Source: Enterobacter soli ATCC BAA-2102 (GTDB lineage Bacteria > Pseudomonadota > Gammaproteobacteria > Enterobacterales > Enterobacteriaceae). From it: a DNA stretch of 64,000 nt. Position numbers and translations under genes: made by a program. The notes beneath the pieces are model-generated. The model made no database searches. It had not been told where the DNA came from and saw only the letters and a program-made list of their open reading frames with translations. The stretch lies in the NCBI RefSeq assembly GCF_001654845.1, contig NZ_LXES01000044.1, positions 1 to 64,000 of the forward strand, written 5' to 3'. Shown here in pieces: positions 1-8,536 of the stretch (the stretch's first letter is position 1; each line of letters begins with the position of its first letter).

Positions 1-60
1 GAAGGTCGGGAGGTGAGCGCAGTGCGAAGCACCGATTTCGTTGCGGGCCGCGGGGATTGA
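1..60 (+). other. possible 3' end of a gene cut by the window edge
   Basis: Frame 1 is open from the first base to a TGA at 58-60, and a strong hairpin starts right at that stop, as expected for a gene tail followed by a terminator. The 19 visible codons are too few to identify a family. They do not resemble the C-terminus of FeaB, which precedes tynA in E. coli. Frame 3 is also open here, so coding is not certain. Confidence 0.25.
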
Positions 61-87
61 TAAGGGAGCCGCGGTGGCTCCCTTATC
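59..87. terminator. 12-bp perfect hairpin
   Basis: GATAAGGGAGCC pairs perfectly with GGCTCCCTTATC around a 5-nt loop. It sits between a possible upstream plus-strand gene and the convergent tynA. Neither side has a clear T-run, so intrinsic termination is likely but not assured. Confidence 0.5.
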
Positions 88-157
88 CCGTTCACGTGTT
101 CTGAACGAATTATTTCCTGCGGGTATTAAGGTGAACGGAACCTTCCACCGCGCTTAA

Positions 158-192
158 CAGACAAGCATTAGGCATGGTGCCCGGCTTGTCTG
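158..192 (-). terminator. hairpin just past the tynA stop
   Basis: CAGACAAGC (158-166) pairs with GCTTGTCTG (184-192) directly beyond the tynA stop. The loop is long (17 nt) but contains a smaller GGC/GCC pairing. No strong U-tract follows on the minus strand, so termination is only probable. Confidence 0.4.
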
Positions 193-195
193 AGG

Positions 196-2469
196 TTACT
201 TATCGTCTTTTTTCTTGCCGAGGGTTGGTGTCTCGTCGAAGAAGTTCCACGGTTTCAGCAGGGTGTGAACCCACTCCGTTGGCATGATTGGCCACTCTTC
301 GGCACGGGCAACGTGGGTTGTCCCCGTCGTCATCCAGACCACATCATCCTCATTGTTCAGCGACTCGTTATCCTTGCTGTACTGACCCAGACCTGTGTCG
401 TGGGTGGAACGGTTCGGGAATTTCCCTTCCGGATACATCTCGTTCGGATGGTAACGCGTGACCCACAGCTGTTTGTCCATAAAGCTCAGGCGATGGTAAA
501 TCCACTCATCCGGTGCAAATTTCGCCCCGGTGGCAACCGGGTGAGTACCGCCTGCATACGGGATAATCTGGTACGACACCGGGTTACCCATGCGGTTCTC
601 TTTGCTGGTATTGCTCAGCAGACGGATGGTGCCCGGGTCAAACTTCTGCGCGGCCTGCTGTTCGGTATCAATATTGTACTGGTTAATCTGCATGGTACTG
701 GTACGTGGGCCACCTGCTGTGTTTGGCTTCACTTCAGGATCCATTGCCACCAGACTGTTGTTGGTGCCATCCACATCCATATCCAGACGGAAGTTATAGA
801 TATGCTGGTGGGTGGTGCCGACGATGTTATGGTCGATCAGCGTGCCGTATTTGGTGTCGTCTTTGGCGGTGGCATCATGCATGGTTTTCGCCAGCACGCC
901 TTTCACCGCTTCAATCCCGGTTGCACCGGCATCAATACCGATGGTGCCGTTTTCGTGGAACACCCAGTCAAAGATATAGTCGTAGTTACCCACGGTACTG
1001 ACCCAGCGCACGACCAGTTCACGGCGTTCGGTACTGACGTTCGGCTGACCCATTTCCTGATGCTTGTACTCAGGGCCCGCGTAGCGCTCAAAAATGGCGA
1101 TGGCGCGTGGGATTTCCATCGGTGCACCGGTGTAGTCCGGGATGGTTTCATTCAGCAATACGGCGTTAGACGGAACGTCTTTGCCGCGCACCAGCGGAGA
1201 GGTCAGGGTGCCCATACCGTAGTCGCCGGAATCCAGATACGCTTTGAAGTACCAGCCCACGTCCGGGTCGCCGTAAGGCACAATCATTCCGCCCAGCGAA
1301 CCTTCGTACATGATCTGGCGTTTTTTGCCGTTATCGTTGTAGGTCACAGTAGAGATAACAGGCCCTACACGGGAATCCAGACTCAAATGGAAGTCCCAGT
1401 TCTGCCAGTGCACCATGTCACCGGTAATGGTGTAGTTCTTGCCTTCTGGCTCAATAATCTCGAGCGGTTTTTTCGGCGTCTCTATACGGTCGCGGCCATC
1501 ATACGGGCGTGGCGCCAATGGGACCGGCACCACGGCACCTTCTTCGATTTTCTGGATTTTCTTCTGTTCCAGGTCGACAACGGCGACCAGGTTTTCAATC
1601 GGGTGCGCCCAGTAGTTACCGTCACCGGTATCGAGGTAGCTCACCACTTTCAGCAGGCGGTCTTCCTGTTTTAAGCCGTCTTTGCCGTCAAAATAGCCGA
1701 CGGTCAGCGGGGTGGTGATCACTTTCTTCGGATCGGTTACGCCGTGCTTTTTCAGCGCTTCAACGTATTCCGGGCTGTCATTGATAATCTGCTGTACGGC
1801 GGTGAAGTCATCAAGCAGCACCATACCGTGTGCATCCTTGATAGGCTCCCAGCGCAGCACTTTTTTGTCTTTCAGATCAACCAGGCTTTCAATGACGTGT
1901 TTACCGTCAAGCATCGTGACTTGGGCCTGGCGAGGGGAATCCACCGCCGTGCCGTTCAGCACAAAGTCCCAGACTTTGGCTTTTTCCGGCTCGGCCAGCG
2001 CAATCTGGGTGAAGCGGGTATTCGGTTTAAAATCCGCAGAGGATTTAACGATTTCTACGGCTTGCTTAATTTCATCAGCAGATAACGCATTCAACGGGTG
2101 AGGGCGTTTCTCTACCTGGAAGGTCTGGTCGAGGCCGGACTGGAAAACATCGTTGATGAAGGTATCAGAGATAAAGGCTTTTTTGCCCTTCATCACCACT
2201 GGCACCTGCAATTTCAGGGTTTTGCCGTTGACGATAGCCGTTTTCGCACCTGGCTTGACCTTCACAAATGCACCGTCTTTGGCGATGGTGAACATCTGCG
2301 CATAATCATCCCATTGGACATCCGCGCCAAACTCCTGAAGCGTTTTGTCCATCGGAACCATGTGCGCCTCACTGCCGTGGGCGAAAACAGGGGTTTGCCA
2401 GGCGCAAATCAGAGCAACTGCCATGGCCAGTGCCGTTTTACGGGCAGAAAAAGAAGAGTTGCTTCCCAT
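196..2469 (-). CDS. tynA: copper-containing primary-amine oxidase (tyramine/phenylethylamine oxidase)
   Basis: Periplasmic copper/topaquinone enzyme that oxidatively deaminates phenylethylamine or tyramine to the aldehyde, releasing ammonia and peroxide. Along its whole length it closely resembles E. coli TynA. Counting from the upstream ATG at 2481, all active-site residues are present: Tyr500 in VGNYDY (topaquinone precursor), Asp417 in YLDSGDYG (catalytic base), Tyr403, and copper ligands His558/His560 in THQH and His723 in TTHVA. A signal peptide ends near PVFAHG. I place the start at 2469, which begins MGSNSSFSARK as in E. coli. The ATG four codons upstream overlaps the only good Shine-Dalgarno sequence (ATGAGGT), so it is more likely ribosome-binding sequence than start. 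It is transcribed in the same direction as paaZ but with its own upstream region carrying FeaR-like sites. Together with the paa genes it forms an amine-to-acetyl-CoA route. Confidence 0.97.
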   Translation of the reverse strand: MGSNSSFSARKTALAMAVALICAWQTPVFAHGSEAHMVPMDKTLQEFGADVQWDDYAQMFTIAKDGAFVKVKPGAKTAIVNGKTLKLQVPVVMKGKKAFISDTFINDVFQSGLDQTFQVEKRPHPLNALSADEIKQAVEIVKSSADFKPNTRFTQIALAEPEKAKVWDFVLNGTAVDSPRQAQVTMLDGKHVIESLVDLKDKKVLRWEPIKDAHGMVLLDDFTAVQQIINDSPEYVEALKKHGVTDPKKVITTPLTVGYFDGKDGLKQEDRLLKVVSYLDTGDGNYWAHPIENLVAVVDLEQKKIQKIEEGAVVPVPLAPRPYDGRDRIETPKKPLEIIEPEGKNYTITGDMVHWQNWDFHLSLDSRVGPVISTVTYNDNGKKRQIMYEGSLGGMIVPYGDPDVGWYFKAYLDSGDYGMGTLTSPLVRGKDVPSNAVLLNETIPDYTGAPMEIPRAIAIFERYAGPEYKHQEMGQPNVSTERRELVVRWVSTVGNYDYIFDWVFHENGTIGIDAGATGIEAVKGVLAKTMHDATAKDDTKYGTLIDHNIVGTTHQHIYNFRLDMDVDGTNNSLVAMDPEVKPNTAGGPRTSTMQINQYNIDTEQQAAQKFDPGTIRLLSNTSKENRMGNPVSYQIIPYAGGTHPVATGAKFAPDEWIYHRLSFMDKQLWVTRYHPNEMYPEGKFPNRSTHDTGLGQYSKDNESLNNEDDVVWMTTGTTHVARAEEWPIMPTEWVHTLLKPWNFFDETPTLGKKKDDK

Positions 2470-2543
2470 CGTTGACCTCATTTTGTTTTGTTGTGTTTTT
2501 TGTGTTGTGCCAGCGTTATCCTGGCAGGGCTGTGTGAAAAGCG

Positions 2544-2581
2544 TTTGCCTGCATCTGCCAGGTTATTTGTCAGTCTTGCCA
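2544..2581 (-). promoter_or_regulatory. two FeaR-like half-sites upstream of tynA
   Basis: Read on the minus strand, TGGCA-N8-AAA (2581-2566) is followed 21 nt later by TGGCA-N9-AAA (2560-2544), 75-110 nt before the tynA start. I recall a tandem TGNCA-N8-AAA motif for the AraC-family activator FeaR in E. coli. The function here is inferred from motif and position only, and feaR itself is not in the window. Confidence 0.45.
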
Positions 2582-2585
2582 GGTT

Positions 2586-2619
2586 AAAAAAAGACCGGGG
2601 GTAAATCACATCCCCGGTC
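2586..2619 (-). terminator. intrinsic terminator of paaZ
   Basis: On the minus strand GACCGGGG/CCCCGGTC forms a perfect 8-bp stem with an 11-nt loop, followed by seven T residues (the A-run at 2586-2592). It lies just past the paaZ stop and separates paaZ from tynA transcription. Confidence 0.85.
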
Positions 2620-2634
2620 AAAGCGCGTAACGTC

Positions 2635-4680
2635 TTACTCTGCAAAATCGCCTTGCTGGCGCGCGACCAGCGTCAAAATGGAATAGAGGGCAACGGCTTG
2701 CTGATGCTGGTTGAAGATCTCAACCGCCCATTCCACCACGCCTGTCGGTTTCTCATCGGCGGCACGTTGTTTTTTCAGCGTTTTGCGTTTGCAGGTCAGG
2801 CGAACCTGAATGGTGTCGCCCGGTTTGACCGGCTCGATAAAGCGCAGGTTTTCCATGCCGTAGTTGGCAATCACCGGCCCCACACCCGCATCCACAAACA
2901 GACCCGCCGCGGCGGAAATCAGGAAATAACCGTGGACCACGCGTTCGCCGAAGATAGATTCCGCCGCGCCAATCTTGTCCATGTGAGCGTAAAAATGATC
3001 GCCGCTCAGGCAGGCAAAGTTGACGATATCGGCTTCCGTCAGGGTACGGCGCGGTGTCAGCAGGCTATCGCCTGGCTGTAACTCCTCGAAGTATTTGCGG
3101 AACGGATGAACCCGGTCCTCCTGCACCTGTGCGCCACGCACCCACTGTTTGCCGATCGCCGCCAGCATCGACGGGCTGCCCTGAATGGCTGTGCGTTGCA
3201 GGTAATGTTTTACCGCCCGCAAGCCGCCCAGCTCTTCACCGCCACCCGCGCGTCCTGGGCCGCCGTGAACCAGTTGCGGCAGCGGAGAACCGTGCCCGGT
3301 AGACTCTTTGGCAGACTCTTCGTTGAGGATCTGAATGCGCCCGTGAGCGCGCGCGGCCCCGGCAATAAACTGGCGGGCGATCGCTAAATCTGCCGTCACC
3401 AGCGTCCCGGCCAGGCTGCCGCCACCGGCGCGGGCAAGCTGCATGGCGTGGTCGGCGGTGCGGTAGGGCATCAGCGTGGCAACCGGACCAAATGCCTCGG
3501 TGGAATGCACCGCAGGGCTTTCATCCGGCTGCGGGCAGAAGAGCAGGGTTGGCGGGAAGAACGCGCCTGCCGCCTGCATATCTGCTTTACCTCCCAGGCG
3601 AACCTGGCAGCCTGCGGCAACCAGCAGATCCACTTTTTCCTGCACATCTGCGCGCTGTTCGTGGTTGACCAGCGCGCCCATTTTCACCCCTTCCTGCGCC
3701 GGGTCGCCCATCACCACTTTTTCCAGGCGGGCAATCAGCGCCTGGCTTACGGCATCCACCTGGCTTTGCGGCACAATGATGCGGCGAATGGCGGTACATT
3801 TCTGCCCGGCTTTGGCGGTCATTTCTCGCACCACTTCGCGGATAAACAGCGAAAACTCGGGCTGTTCCGGCGTCACATCATCGCCCAGCACGCAGCAATT
3901 CAGTGAGTCTGCTTCCATGGTGAATGGAATGGAGTTGGCGACAATGTTCGGGTGCACGCGCAGGCTCTGGCCGGTACTGGCGGAGCCGGTAAATGTCACC
4001 ACATCCTGGCTGTCGAGCTGGCTCAGCAGATCCCCGGCACCGCCGCAAATCAGGCTGATTGCCCCATCCGGTACCAGGCCGCTGTCGATGATAGATTTCA
4101 CCATCGCCTGCGTTACCTGCGCGGTAGCAGTGGCGGGTTTGATAATGGCGGGCATCCCGGCAAGCCAGGTCGGCGCCAGTTTTTCCAGCATTCCCCAGCA
4201 GGGGAAGTTAAAGGCGTTAATGTGTACCGCCACACCGGATTTGGACGTTAAGACGTGGCGTGCGGCAAACCCGCCTTCTTTTGACAGCGGGATCAGTTCG
4301 TCTTCCGGCCAAAGTGTGTCGTCCGGCAGTTCGCGGCTGCCAAGGCTTGCGTAGGTGAAGAGGGTGCCGATCCCGCCTTCGATATCGACCCAGCTATCGG
4401 CTTTGGTTGCCCCGGTTTGTGCCGACAGCGCATAGAATGCGGCTTTCTGGCTCAGCAGGTGTTTTGCCACCGCTTTCAGCATGGCAGCGCGTTCAATAAA
4501 GGTCATGGCGTGAAGTGATTCACCGCCGTGCTCAATGGCATAGCGGCGAGCCGCCGCCATATCCAGACCCTCGCTGGTCACTTCCCACAGTGCTTCGCCG
4601 CTAATGGCATGATGAATATGGCGCTCACGGCCCCGGCCAGACTGCCAGGTGCCGGACAAGAAGCTGGCTAACTGCTGCAT
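2635..4680 (-). CDS. paaZ: oxepin-CoA hydrolase / 3-oxo-5,6-dehydrosuberyl-CoA semialdehyde dehydrogenase
   Basis: Bifunctional ring-opening enzyme of phenylacetate catabolism. The C-terminal MaoC-type hydratase domain opens oxepin-CoA and the N-terminal aldehyde dehydrogenase domain oxidises the resulting aldehyde. The protein is 681 residues, the size of E. coli PaaZ. The dehydrogenase domain (about 1-500) has catalytic Glu256 (FTMEAD) and Cys295 (GQKCTA). The hotdog domain (about 525-680) has the Asp561/His566 pair in SGDHFYAH. The gene is divergent from the paaA operon across a 284-bp control region with a PaaX-like palindrome close to its start. It ends at a strong terminator. Confidence 0.97.
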   Translation of the reverse strand: MQQLASFLSGTWQSGRGRERHIHHAISGEALWEVTSEGLDMAAARRYAIEHGGESLHAMTFIERAAMLKAVAKHLLSQKAAFYALSAQTGATKADSWVDIEGGIGTLFTYASLGSRELPDDTLWPEDELIPLSKEGGFAARHVLTSKSGVAVHINAFNFPCWGMLEKLAPTWLAGMPAIIKPATATAQVTQAMVKSIIDSGLVPDGAISLICGGAGDLLSQLDSQDVVTFTGSASTGQSLRVHPNIVANSIPFTMEADSLNCCVLGDDVTPEQPEFSLFIREVVREMTAKAGQKCTAIRRIIVPQSQVDAVSQALIARLEKVVMGDPAQEGVKMGALVNHEQRADVQEKVDLLVAAGCQVRLGGKADMQAAGAFFPPTLLFCPQPDESPAVHSTEAFGPVATLMPYRTADHAMQLARAGGGSLAGTLVTADLAIARQFIAGAARAHGRIQILNEESAKESTGHGSPLPQLVHGGPGRAGGGEELGGLRAVKHYLQRTAIQGSPSMLAAIGKQWVRGAQVQEDRVHPFRKYFEELQPGDSLLTPRRTLTEADIVNFACLSGDHFYAHMDKIGAAESIFGERVVHGYFLISAAAGLFVDAGVGPVIANYGMENLRFIEPVKPGDTIQVRLTCKRKTLKKQRAADEKPTGVVEWAVEIFNQHQQAVALYSILTLVARQQGDFAE

Positions 4681-4720
4681 TTCTTATCTCCAAGTGTTAC
4701 GTGATTTCACTATAAATACT

Positions 4721-4734
4721 TTGATCGTGAATCA
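4721..4734. promoter_or_regulatory. PaaX-like operator near paaZ
   Basis: TTGATCGTGAATCA is an imperfect palindrome with TGAT/ATCA ends, about 40 bp before the paaZ start. The same TGATTC/GAATCA words recur at the paaA and paaX promoters, pointing to one shared regulator. PaaX is the likely one, as known for the E. coli operon. Inferred from recurrence; no binding evidence. Confidence 0.5.
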
Positions 4735-4832
4735 TAAAAATCAAGCGATGTTTTAATGAATTGTTAACATTGTGATCTGGCCTGACGAAACGCCCGTCCA
4801 TTCTTCTGTGCGCCCCCACCAGGTTTGAAAAG

Positions 4833-4854
4833 CCTTGCGAGCGATGTCACAAAT
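4833..4854. promoter_or_regulatory. CRP-cAMP site in the paaZ-paaA intergenic region
   Basis: TGCGA-N6-TCACA (4836-4851) matches the CRP consensus TGTGA-N6-TCACA at nine of ten core positions, centred at 4843.5. TATATT (4876-4881) or TAACTT (4893-4898) downstream could serve as a -10, placing CRP at about -44 or -61. Catabolite control of the paa genes by CRP is established in E. coli. Confidence 0.65.
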
Positions 4855-4911
4855 TACACAAACACTTCTTGGGGTTATATTTAACCTTTGTGTAACTTTT
4901 AAGAAACGAAG

Positions 4912-4951
4912 TGATTCACCATTTCACTTAATGTAACCAGTTAACGAATCA
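4912..4951. promoter_or_regulatory. PaaX-like inverted repeat before paaA
   Basis: TGATTC (4912-4917) and GAATCA (4946-4951) form an inverted repeat with 28 bp between them, ending 13 bp before the paaA GTG. Nearly the same arrangement (26 bp between) lies in front of paaX. A repressor here would block the paaA promoter or its early transcript; the phenylacetyl-CoA-responsive PaaX is the expected ligand-binding protein. Confidence 0.5.
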
Positions 4952-4964
4952 TAAGGGTGATGAT

Positions 4965-5894
4965 GTGACACAAGAACAACGCTTTGAGCAGCGCATAGCG
5001 CAGGAGACGGCCATCGAGCCACAGGACTGGATGCCTGATGCCTACCGCAAGACGCTGATCCGCCAGATTGGGCAACATGCGCACTCTGAAATTGTCGGGA
5101 TGCTTCCTGAGGGGAACTGGATCACCCGCGCCCCGACGCTGAGACGCAAAGCGATTCTGCTGGCGAAAGTGCAGGACGAAGCCGGACACGGTTTATATCT
5201 CTACAGTGCGGCGGAAACGCTGGGCTGCGCGCGGGAAGACATCTACCAGAAGATGCTCGACGGTCAGATGAAGTACTCCTCCATCTTTAACTACCCGACG
5301 CTGAGCTGGGCCGATATCGGCGTGATCGGCTGGCTGGTGGACGGTGCCGCCATCGTGAACCAGGTGGCCCTGTGCCGTACCTCATATGGCCCTTATGCCC
5401 GTGCGATGGTGAAAATCTGTAAAGAAGAGAGCTTCCACCAGCGTCAGGGCTTTGAAGCCTGCATGGCGCTGGCGCAGGGCAGTGAATCCCAGCGTCAGAT
5501 GTTGCAGGACGCGATCAATCGTTTCTGGTGGCCGGCATTAATGATGTTCGGGCCAAACGATGACAACTCGCCAAACAGCGCCCGCAGCCTGGCCTGGAAA
5601 ATCAAACGCTTTGGCAACGACGAGCTGCGCCAGCGTTTTGTTGATAACACCGTACCGCAGGTGGAAATGCTGGGCATGACCGTACCGGATGCTGACCTGC
5701 GTTTCGACGAAGAGAGCGGTCATTACCGCTTCGGTGAAATTGACTGGCACGAATTTGAAGACGTGATTAACGGGCGAGGCGTGTGTAACCACGAACGCCT
5801 GGCCGCAAAGCGAAAAGCCTGGGAAGACGGGGCGTGGGTGCGCGAAGCCGCACTGGTGCACGCAGAAAAACAGCGCACCCGTCAGGTCGCATAA
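4965..5894 (+). CDS. paaA: phenylacetyl-CoA 1,2-epoxidase, catalytic subunit
   Basis: Di-iron oxygenase subunit of the PaaABCE complex, which converts phenylacetyl-CoA to the ring 1,2-epoxide in the cytoplasm. It has 309 residues, identical in length to E. coli PaaA and almost identical in sequence. Ferritin-like iron-ligand motifs are visible: KVQDEAGH near residue 70 and KEESFHQRQ near residue 155. It starts with GTG at 4965, preceded by AAGGGTGAT. It is the first gene of an eleven-gene operon (paaABCDEFGHIJK) with gaps of 1-30 bp or overlaps throughout. Expression is expected to be CRP-activated and PaaX-repressed. Confidence 0.97.
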   Translation: MTQEQRFEQRIAQETAIEPQDWMPDAYRKTLIRQIGQHAHSEIVGMLPEGNWITRAPTLRRKAILLAKVQDEAGHGLYLYSAAETLGCAREDIYQKMLDGQMKYSSIFNYPTLSWADIGVIGWLVDGAAIVNQVALCRTSYGPYARAMVKICKEESFHQRQGFEACMALAQGSESQRQMLQDAINRFWWPALMMFGPNDDNSPNSARSLAWKIKRFGNDELRQRFVDNTVPQVEMLGMTVPDADLRFDEESGHYRFGEIDWHEFEDVINGRGVCNHERLAAKRKAWEDGAWVREAALVHAEKQRTRQVA

Positions 5895-5906
5895 GAGGAA
5901 ACAACA

Positions 5907-6194
5907 ATGAGCAATGTCTACTGGCCGTTATACGAAGTTTTTGTGCGCTCCAAACAAGGGTTGTCTCACCGTCATGTGGGTAGCCTTCACGCTGCCGACG
6001 ATCGCATGGCGCTGGAAAATGCACGCGATGCTTACACCCGTCGCAGCGAAGGCTGTTCCATCTGGGTGGTGAAGGCGAGCGAGATCGTGGCTTCACAGCC
6101 TGAAGAGAGCGGTGAGTTCTTCGACCCGGCGGAAAGCAAGGTCTACCGCCACCCGACGTTTTACACCATCCCTGATGGCATCGAGCACATGTGA
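5907..6194 (+). CDS. paaB: phenylacetyl-CoA epoxidase subunit PaaB
   Basis: Small subunit of 95 residues that bridges PaaAC units in the epoxidase complex. The sequence (start YWPLYEVFVRSK, conserved HVGSLHA and FYTIPDGIEHM) matches E. coli PaaB closely. The start has GAGGAAACAACA ahead of it. It lies 12 bp after paaA and 8 bp before paaC, so the three subunits should be co-translated. Confidence 0.96.
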   Translation: MSNVYWPLYEVFVRSKQGLSHRHVGSLHAADDRMALENARDAYTRRSEGCSIWVVKASEIVASQPEESGEFFDPAESKVYRHPTFYTIPDGIEHM

Positions 6195-6202
6195 GGTCAG
6201 GG

Positions 6203-6949
6203 ATGAAAACAACAACTGCATATGCCCTGCGTCTGGGCGACAACGGCCTGGTGCTTTCACAGCGTCTTGGCGCCTGGTGCGGCCACGCGCCAGAGCTGGA
6301 AATTGACCTGGCGCTGGCCAACATCGGCCTGGATGTGCTTGGACAGGCGCGTAATTTCCTGACCTACGCGGCTGAGCTGGAAGGCCACGGCGATGAAGAC
6401 ACGCTGGCCTTTGGCCGCGATGAACGCCAGTTTCACAACCTGCTGCTGGTGGAACAGCCGAACGGCAACTTCGCCGACACCATTGCCCGCCAGTACTTTA
6501 TGGATGCCTGGCACGTAGAGCTGTTCAGCCGGTTAACCCAGAGCCGCGATCGCCAACTGGCCGCTATTGCCGCGAAAGCGATCAAAGAAGCGCGTTATCA
6601 CCTGCGCTTTAGCCGTGGCTGGGTGGTGCGTCTGGGCGCTGGCACGGACGTGTCCGCGCAGCGGATGCAGCAGGCGGTAGACAACCTGTGGCGCTTTACG
6701 GCAGAGCTGTTTGAAGCCGATGACGTCGAACTGGCGCTGATTGAAGAAGGTATCGCCGTCGACCCGCGCGAACTGCGTCAGGGCTGGGAAAGCGAAGTGT
6801 TTGCCGGATTACACGAAGCCGAACTGCACGTGCCAGTAGAAGTGGCGTATCGCACCGGCGGCAAGAAAGGGCTGCACACCGAACACCTGGGGCCGATGCT
6901 GGCAGAGATGCAATATCTCCAGCGCGTCTACCCGGGTCAGCAGTGGTAA
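6203..6949 (+). CDS. paaC: phenylacetyl-CoA epoxidase structural subunit PaaC
   Basis: Ferritin-fold partner of PaaA that stabilises it in the epoxidase complex. The 248 residues match E. coli PaaC in length. I chose ATG 6203 (MKTTTAYALRLGDN). The GTG at 6191 is also in frame, but it overlaps the paaB stop and sits inside the GAGGTCAGGG ribosome-binding stretch. KEARYHLRFSRGW and the C-terminal HTEHLGPMLAEMQ are typical family blocks. Confidence 0.96.
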   Translation: MKTTTAYALRLGDNGLVLSQRLGAWCGHAPELEIDLALANIGLDVLGQARNFLTYAAELEGHGDEDTLAFGRDERQFHNLLLVEQPNGNFADTIARQYFMDAWHVELFSRLTQSRDRQLAAIAAKAIKEARYHLRFSRGWVVRLGAGTDVSAQRMQQAVDNLWRFTAELFEADDVELALIEEGIAVDPRELRQGWESEVFAGLHEAELHVPVEVAYRTGGKKGLHTEHLGPMLAEMQYLQRVYPGQQW

Positions 6950-6960
6950 GGAGAGCGGTT

Positions 6961-7458
6961 ATGCAACGTTTCGTCGAGATTGCACCTGCGGAAATCCCGC
7001 AAATCTGGTCGCTGTTAAGCCAGATCCCGGACCCGGAAGTGCCGGTTCTGACCATCACCGACTTAGGGATGGTTCGCAACGTTACCGCGCTGGGCGAAGG
7101 CTGGGTGATTGGCTTTACGCCAACCTATTCGGGCTGCCCGGCAACGGAACACCTGCTGGGTGCTATTCGCGAAACGATGACGGCGCACGGTTTTACCCCT
7201 GTGCATATCGTGTTGCAGCTTGAGCCTGCCTGGACCACAGACTGGATGACCGCCGATGCCCGCGAGCGTCTGCGTGAATATGGCATCAGCCCGCCCGTCG
7301 GCCACAGCTGCCACGCTCATGCACCGGCTGAAGTTAGTTGCCCGCGCTGTGCCAGCACCGATACCTCGCTTATCAGTGAATTTGGTTCAACAGCTTGCAA
7401 GGCGCTTTATCGCTGCAATAGCTGCCGTGAACCTTTCGACTATTTCAAATGTATTTGA
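6961..7458 (+). CDS. paaD: PaaD, maturation factor of the epoxidase
   Basis: MIP18/DUF59-family protein of 165 residues needed for phenylacetate oxidation, thought to help build the iron centres of PaaE or PaaA. The N-terminal DPEVPVLTITDLG and YSGCPATEHL blocks are DUF59 hallmarks. The C-terminus adds a four-cysteine ribbon (CPRCAS, then CKALYRCNSC) that could hold metal. I chose ATG 6961, with AAGGAGAG just upstream, over an in-frame GTG at 6943 inside paaC. Confidence 0.94.
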   Translation: MQRFVEIAPAEIPQIWSLLSQIPDPEVPVLTITDLGMVRNVTALGEGWVIGFTPTYSGCPATEHLLGAIRETMTAHGFTPVHIVLQLEPAWTTDWMTADARERLREYGISPPVGHSCHAHAPAEVSCPRCASTDTSLISEFGSTACKALYRCNSCREPFDYFKCI

Positions 7459-7465
7459 GGTTGCC

Positions 7466-8536
7466 ATGACAACGTTTCACTCCTTAACTGTGGCAAAAGT
7501 AGAACCCGAAACCCGCGATGCGGTGACCATTACCTTTGCGGTCCCACAGGCATTGCAGGAGGCTTATCGCTTTCGTCCGGGGCAACACCTGACCCTTAAA
7601 GCCACGCTTGGCGGTGATGAACTGCGCCGCTGCTACTCTATCTGTCGTAGCGTGACACCTGGCGAAATCAGCGTGGCAGTGAAAGCCATCGAAGGTGGGC
7701 GTTTTTCACGCTACGCCCGGGATGAGATCAAGCAGGGCATGGCGCTGGAGGTCATGGTTCCGCAGGGGCACTTTGGCTATCAGCCGCAGGCCGAACGTGA
7801 AGGCCACTATCTGGCTATCGCAGCGGGCTCCGGGATCACCCCGATGCTGGCGATCCTGTCCGCCACACTAACCACCGAGCCAAACAGCCAATTCACCCTG
7901 ATTTACGGTAACCGCAGTAGCCAGAGCATGATGTTCCGTCAGGCGCTGGCTGACCTGAAAGACAAGTACCCGCAGCGCCTGCAACTGGTATGCATCTTCA
8001 GCCAGGAAACCCTCGACAGCGATTTGCTGCACGGGCGTATTGATGGCGAAAAACTTCAGGCGCTGGCAAAGACCCTGATCAATTTCCGTCAGTATGACGA
8101 AGCTTTTATCTGCGGCCCGTCGGCGATGATGGACGATGCGGAAGCAACGTTAATAGCGCTGGGGATGCCGGAAAAAACCATCCACCTTGAACGTTTTAAT
8201 ACTCCTGGCTCTGGCGTGAAACGTACCGTCAGCGTGCAGGCGCAGGGGCAAAAAGTCACCGTGCGTCAGGATGGCCGTGACCGCGAAATCACCCTGACCG
8301 CCGACGACGAAAGCATTCTGGATGCGGCCCTGCGTCAGGGCGCTGACCTGCCGTACGCCTGCAAAGGCGGCGTATGCGCCACCTGCAAATGCAAAGTGGT
8401 ACGCGGCCAAGTGGATATGGCAACCAACTACAGCCTTGAGCCGGACGAACTGGCTGCTGGATATGTGCTGAGCTGCCAGGCGCTGCCGTTAACCGCCGAT
8501 GTGATTGTCGACTTTGATGCGAAGGGGATGGCATGA
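7466..8536 (+). CDS. paaE: phenylacetyl-CoA epoxidase reductase subunit
   Basis: Flavin and 2Fe-2S reductase of 356 residues that passes electrons from NADPH to PaaAC. The N-terminal ferredoxin-reductase part carries the FAD motif RCYSICRS (about 55-62) and the nucleotide-binding GSGITPMLAI. The C-terminal plant-type ferredoxin domain has the cluster motif CKGGVCATCKCK and a later cysteine in VLSCQAL. The start at 7466 follows TGAGGTTGCC and lies 7 bp after paaD. The upstream open frame to 7256 is inside paaD and is not part of this gene. It overlaps paaF by ATGA. Confidence 0.97.
   Translation: MTTFHSLTVAKVEPETRDAVTITFAVPQALQEAYRFRPGQHLTLKATLGGDELRRCYSICRSVTPGEISVAVKAIEGGRFSRYARDEIKQGMALEVMVPQGHFGYQPQAEREGHYLAIAAGSGITPMLAILSATLTTEPNSQFTLIYGNRSSQSMMFRQALADLKDKYPQRLQLVCIFSQETLDSDLLHGRIDGEKLQALAKTLINFRQYDEAFICGPSAMMDDAEATLIALGMPEKTIHLERFNTPGSGVKRTVSVQAQGQKVTVRQDGRDREITLTADDESILDAALRQGADLPYACKGGVCATCKCKVVRGQVDMATNYSLEPDELAAGYVLSCQALPLTADVIVDFDAKGMA

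Noticed and set aside
265..1674. Long plus-strand open frame opposite tynA.
   Set aside because: tynA on the other strand is certain from all active-site residues; the plus frame has no recognisable features.
3476..4354. 292-codon plus-strand frame opposite paaZ.
   Set aside because: Antisense shadow of the ALDH domain, with no family resemblance and no upstream signals.
4766..4782. Second CRP site (TTGTGATCTGGCCTGAC) on the paaZ side.
   Set aside because: The left half matches but the right half does not; the site at 4833-4854 is clearly better.
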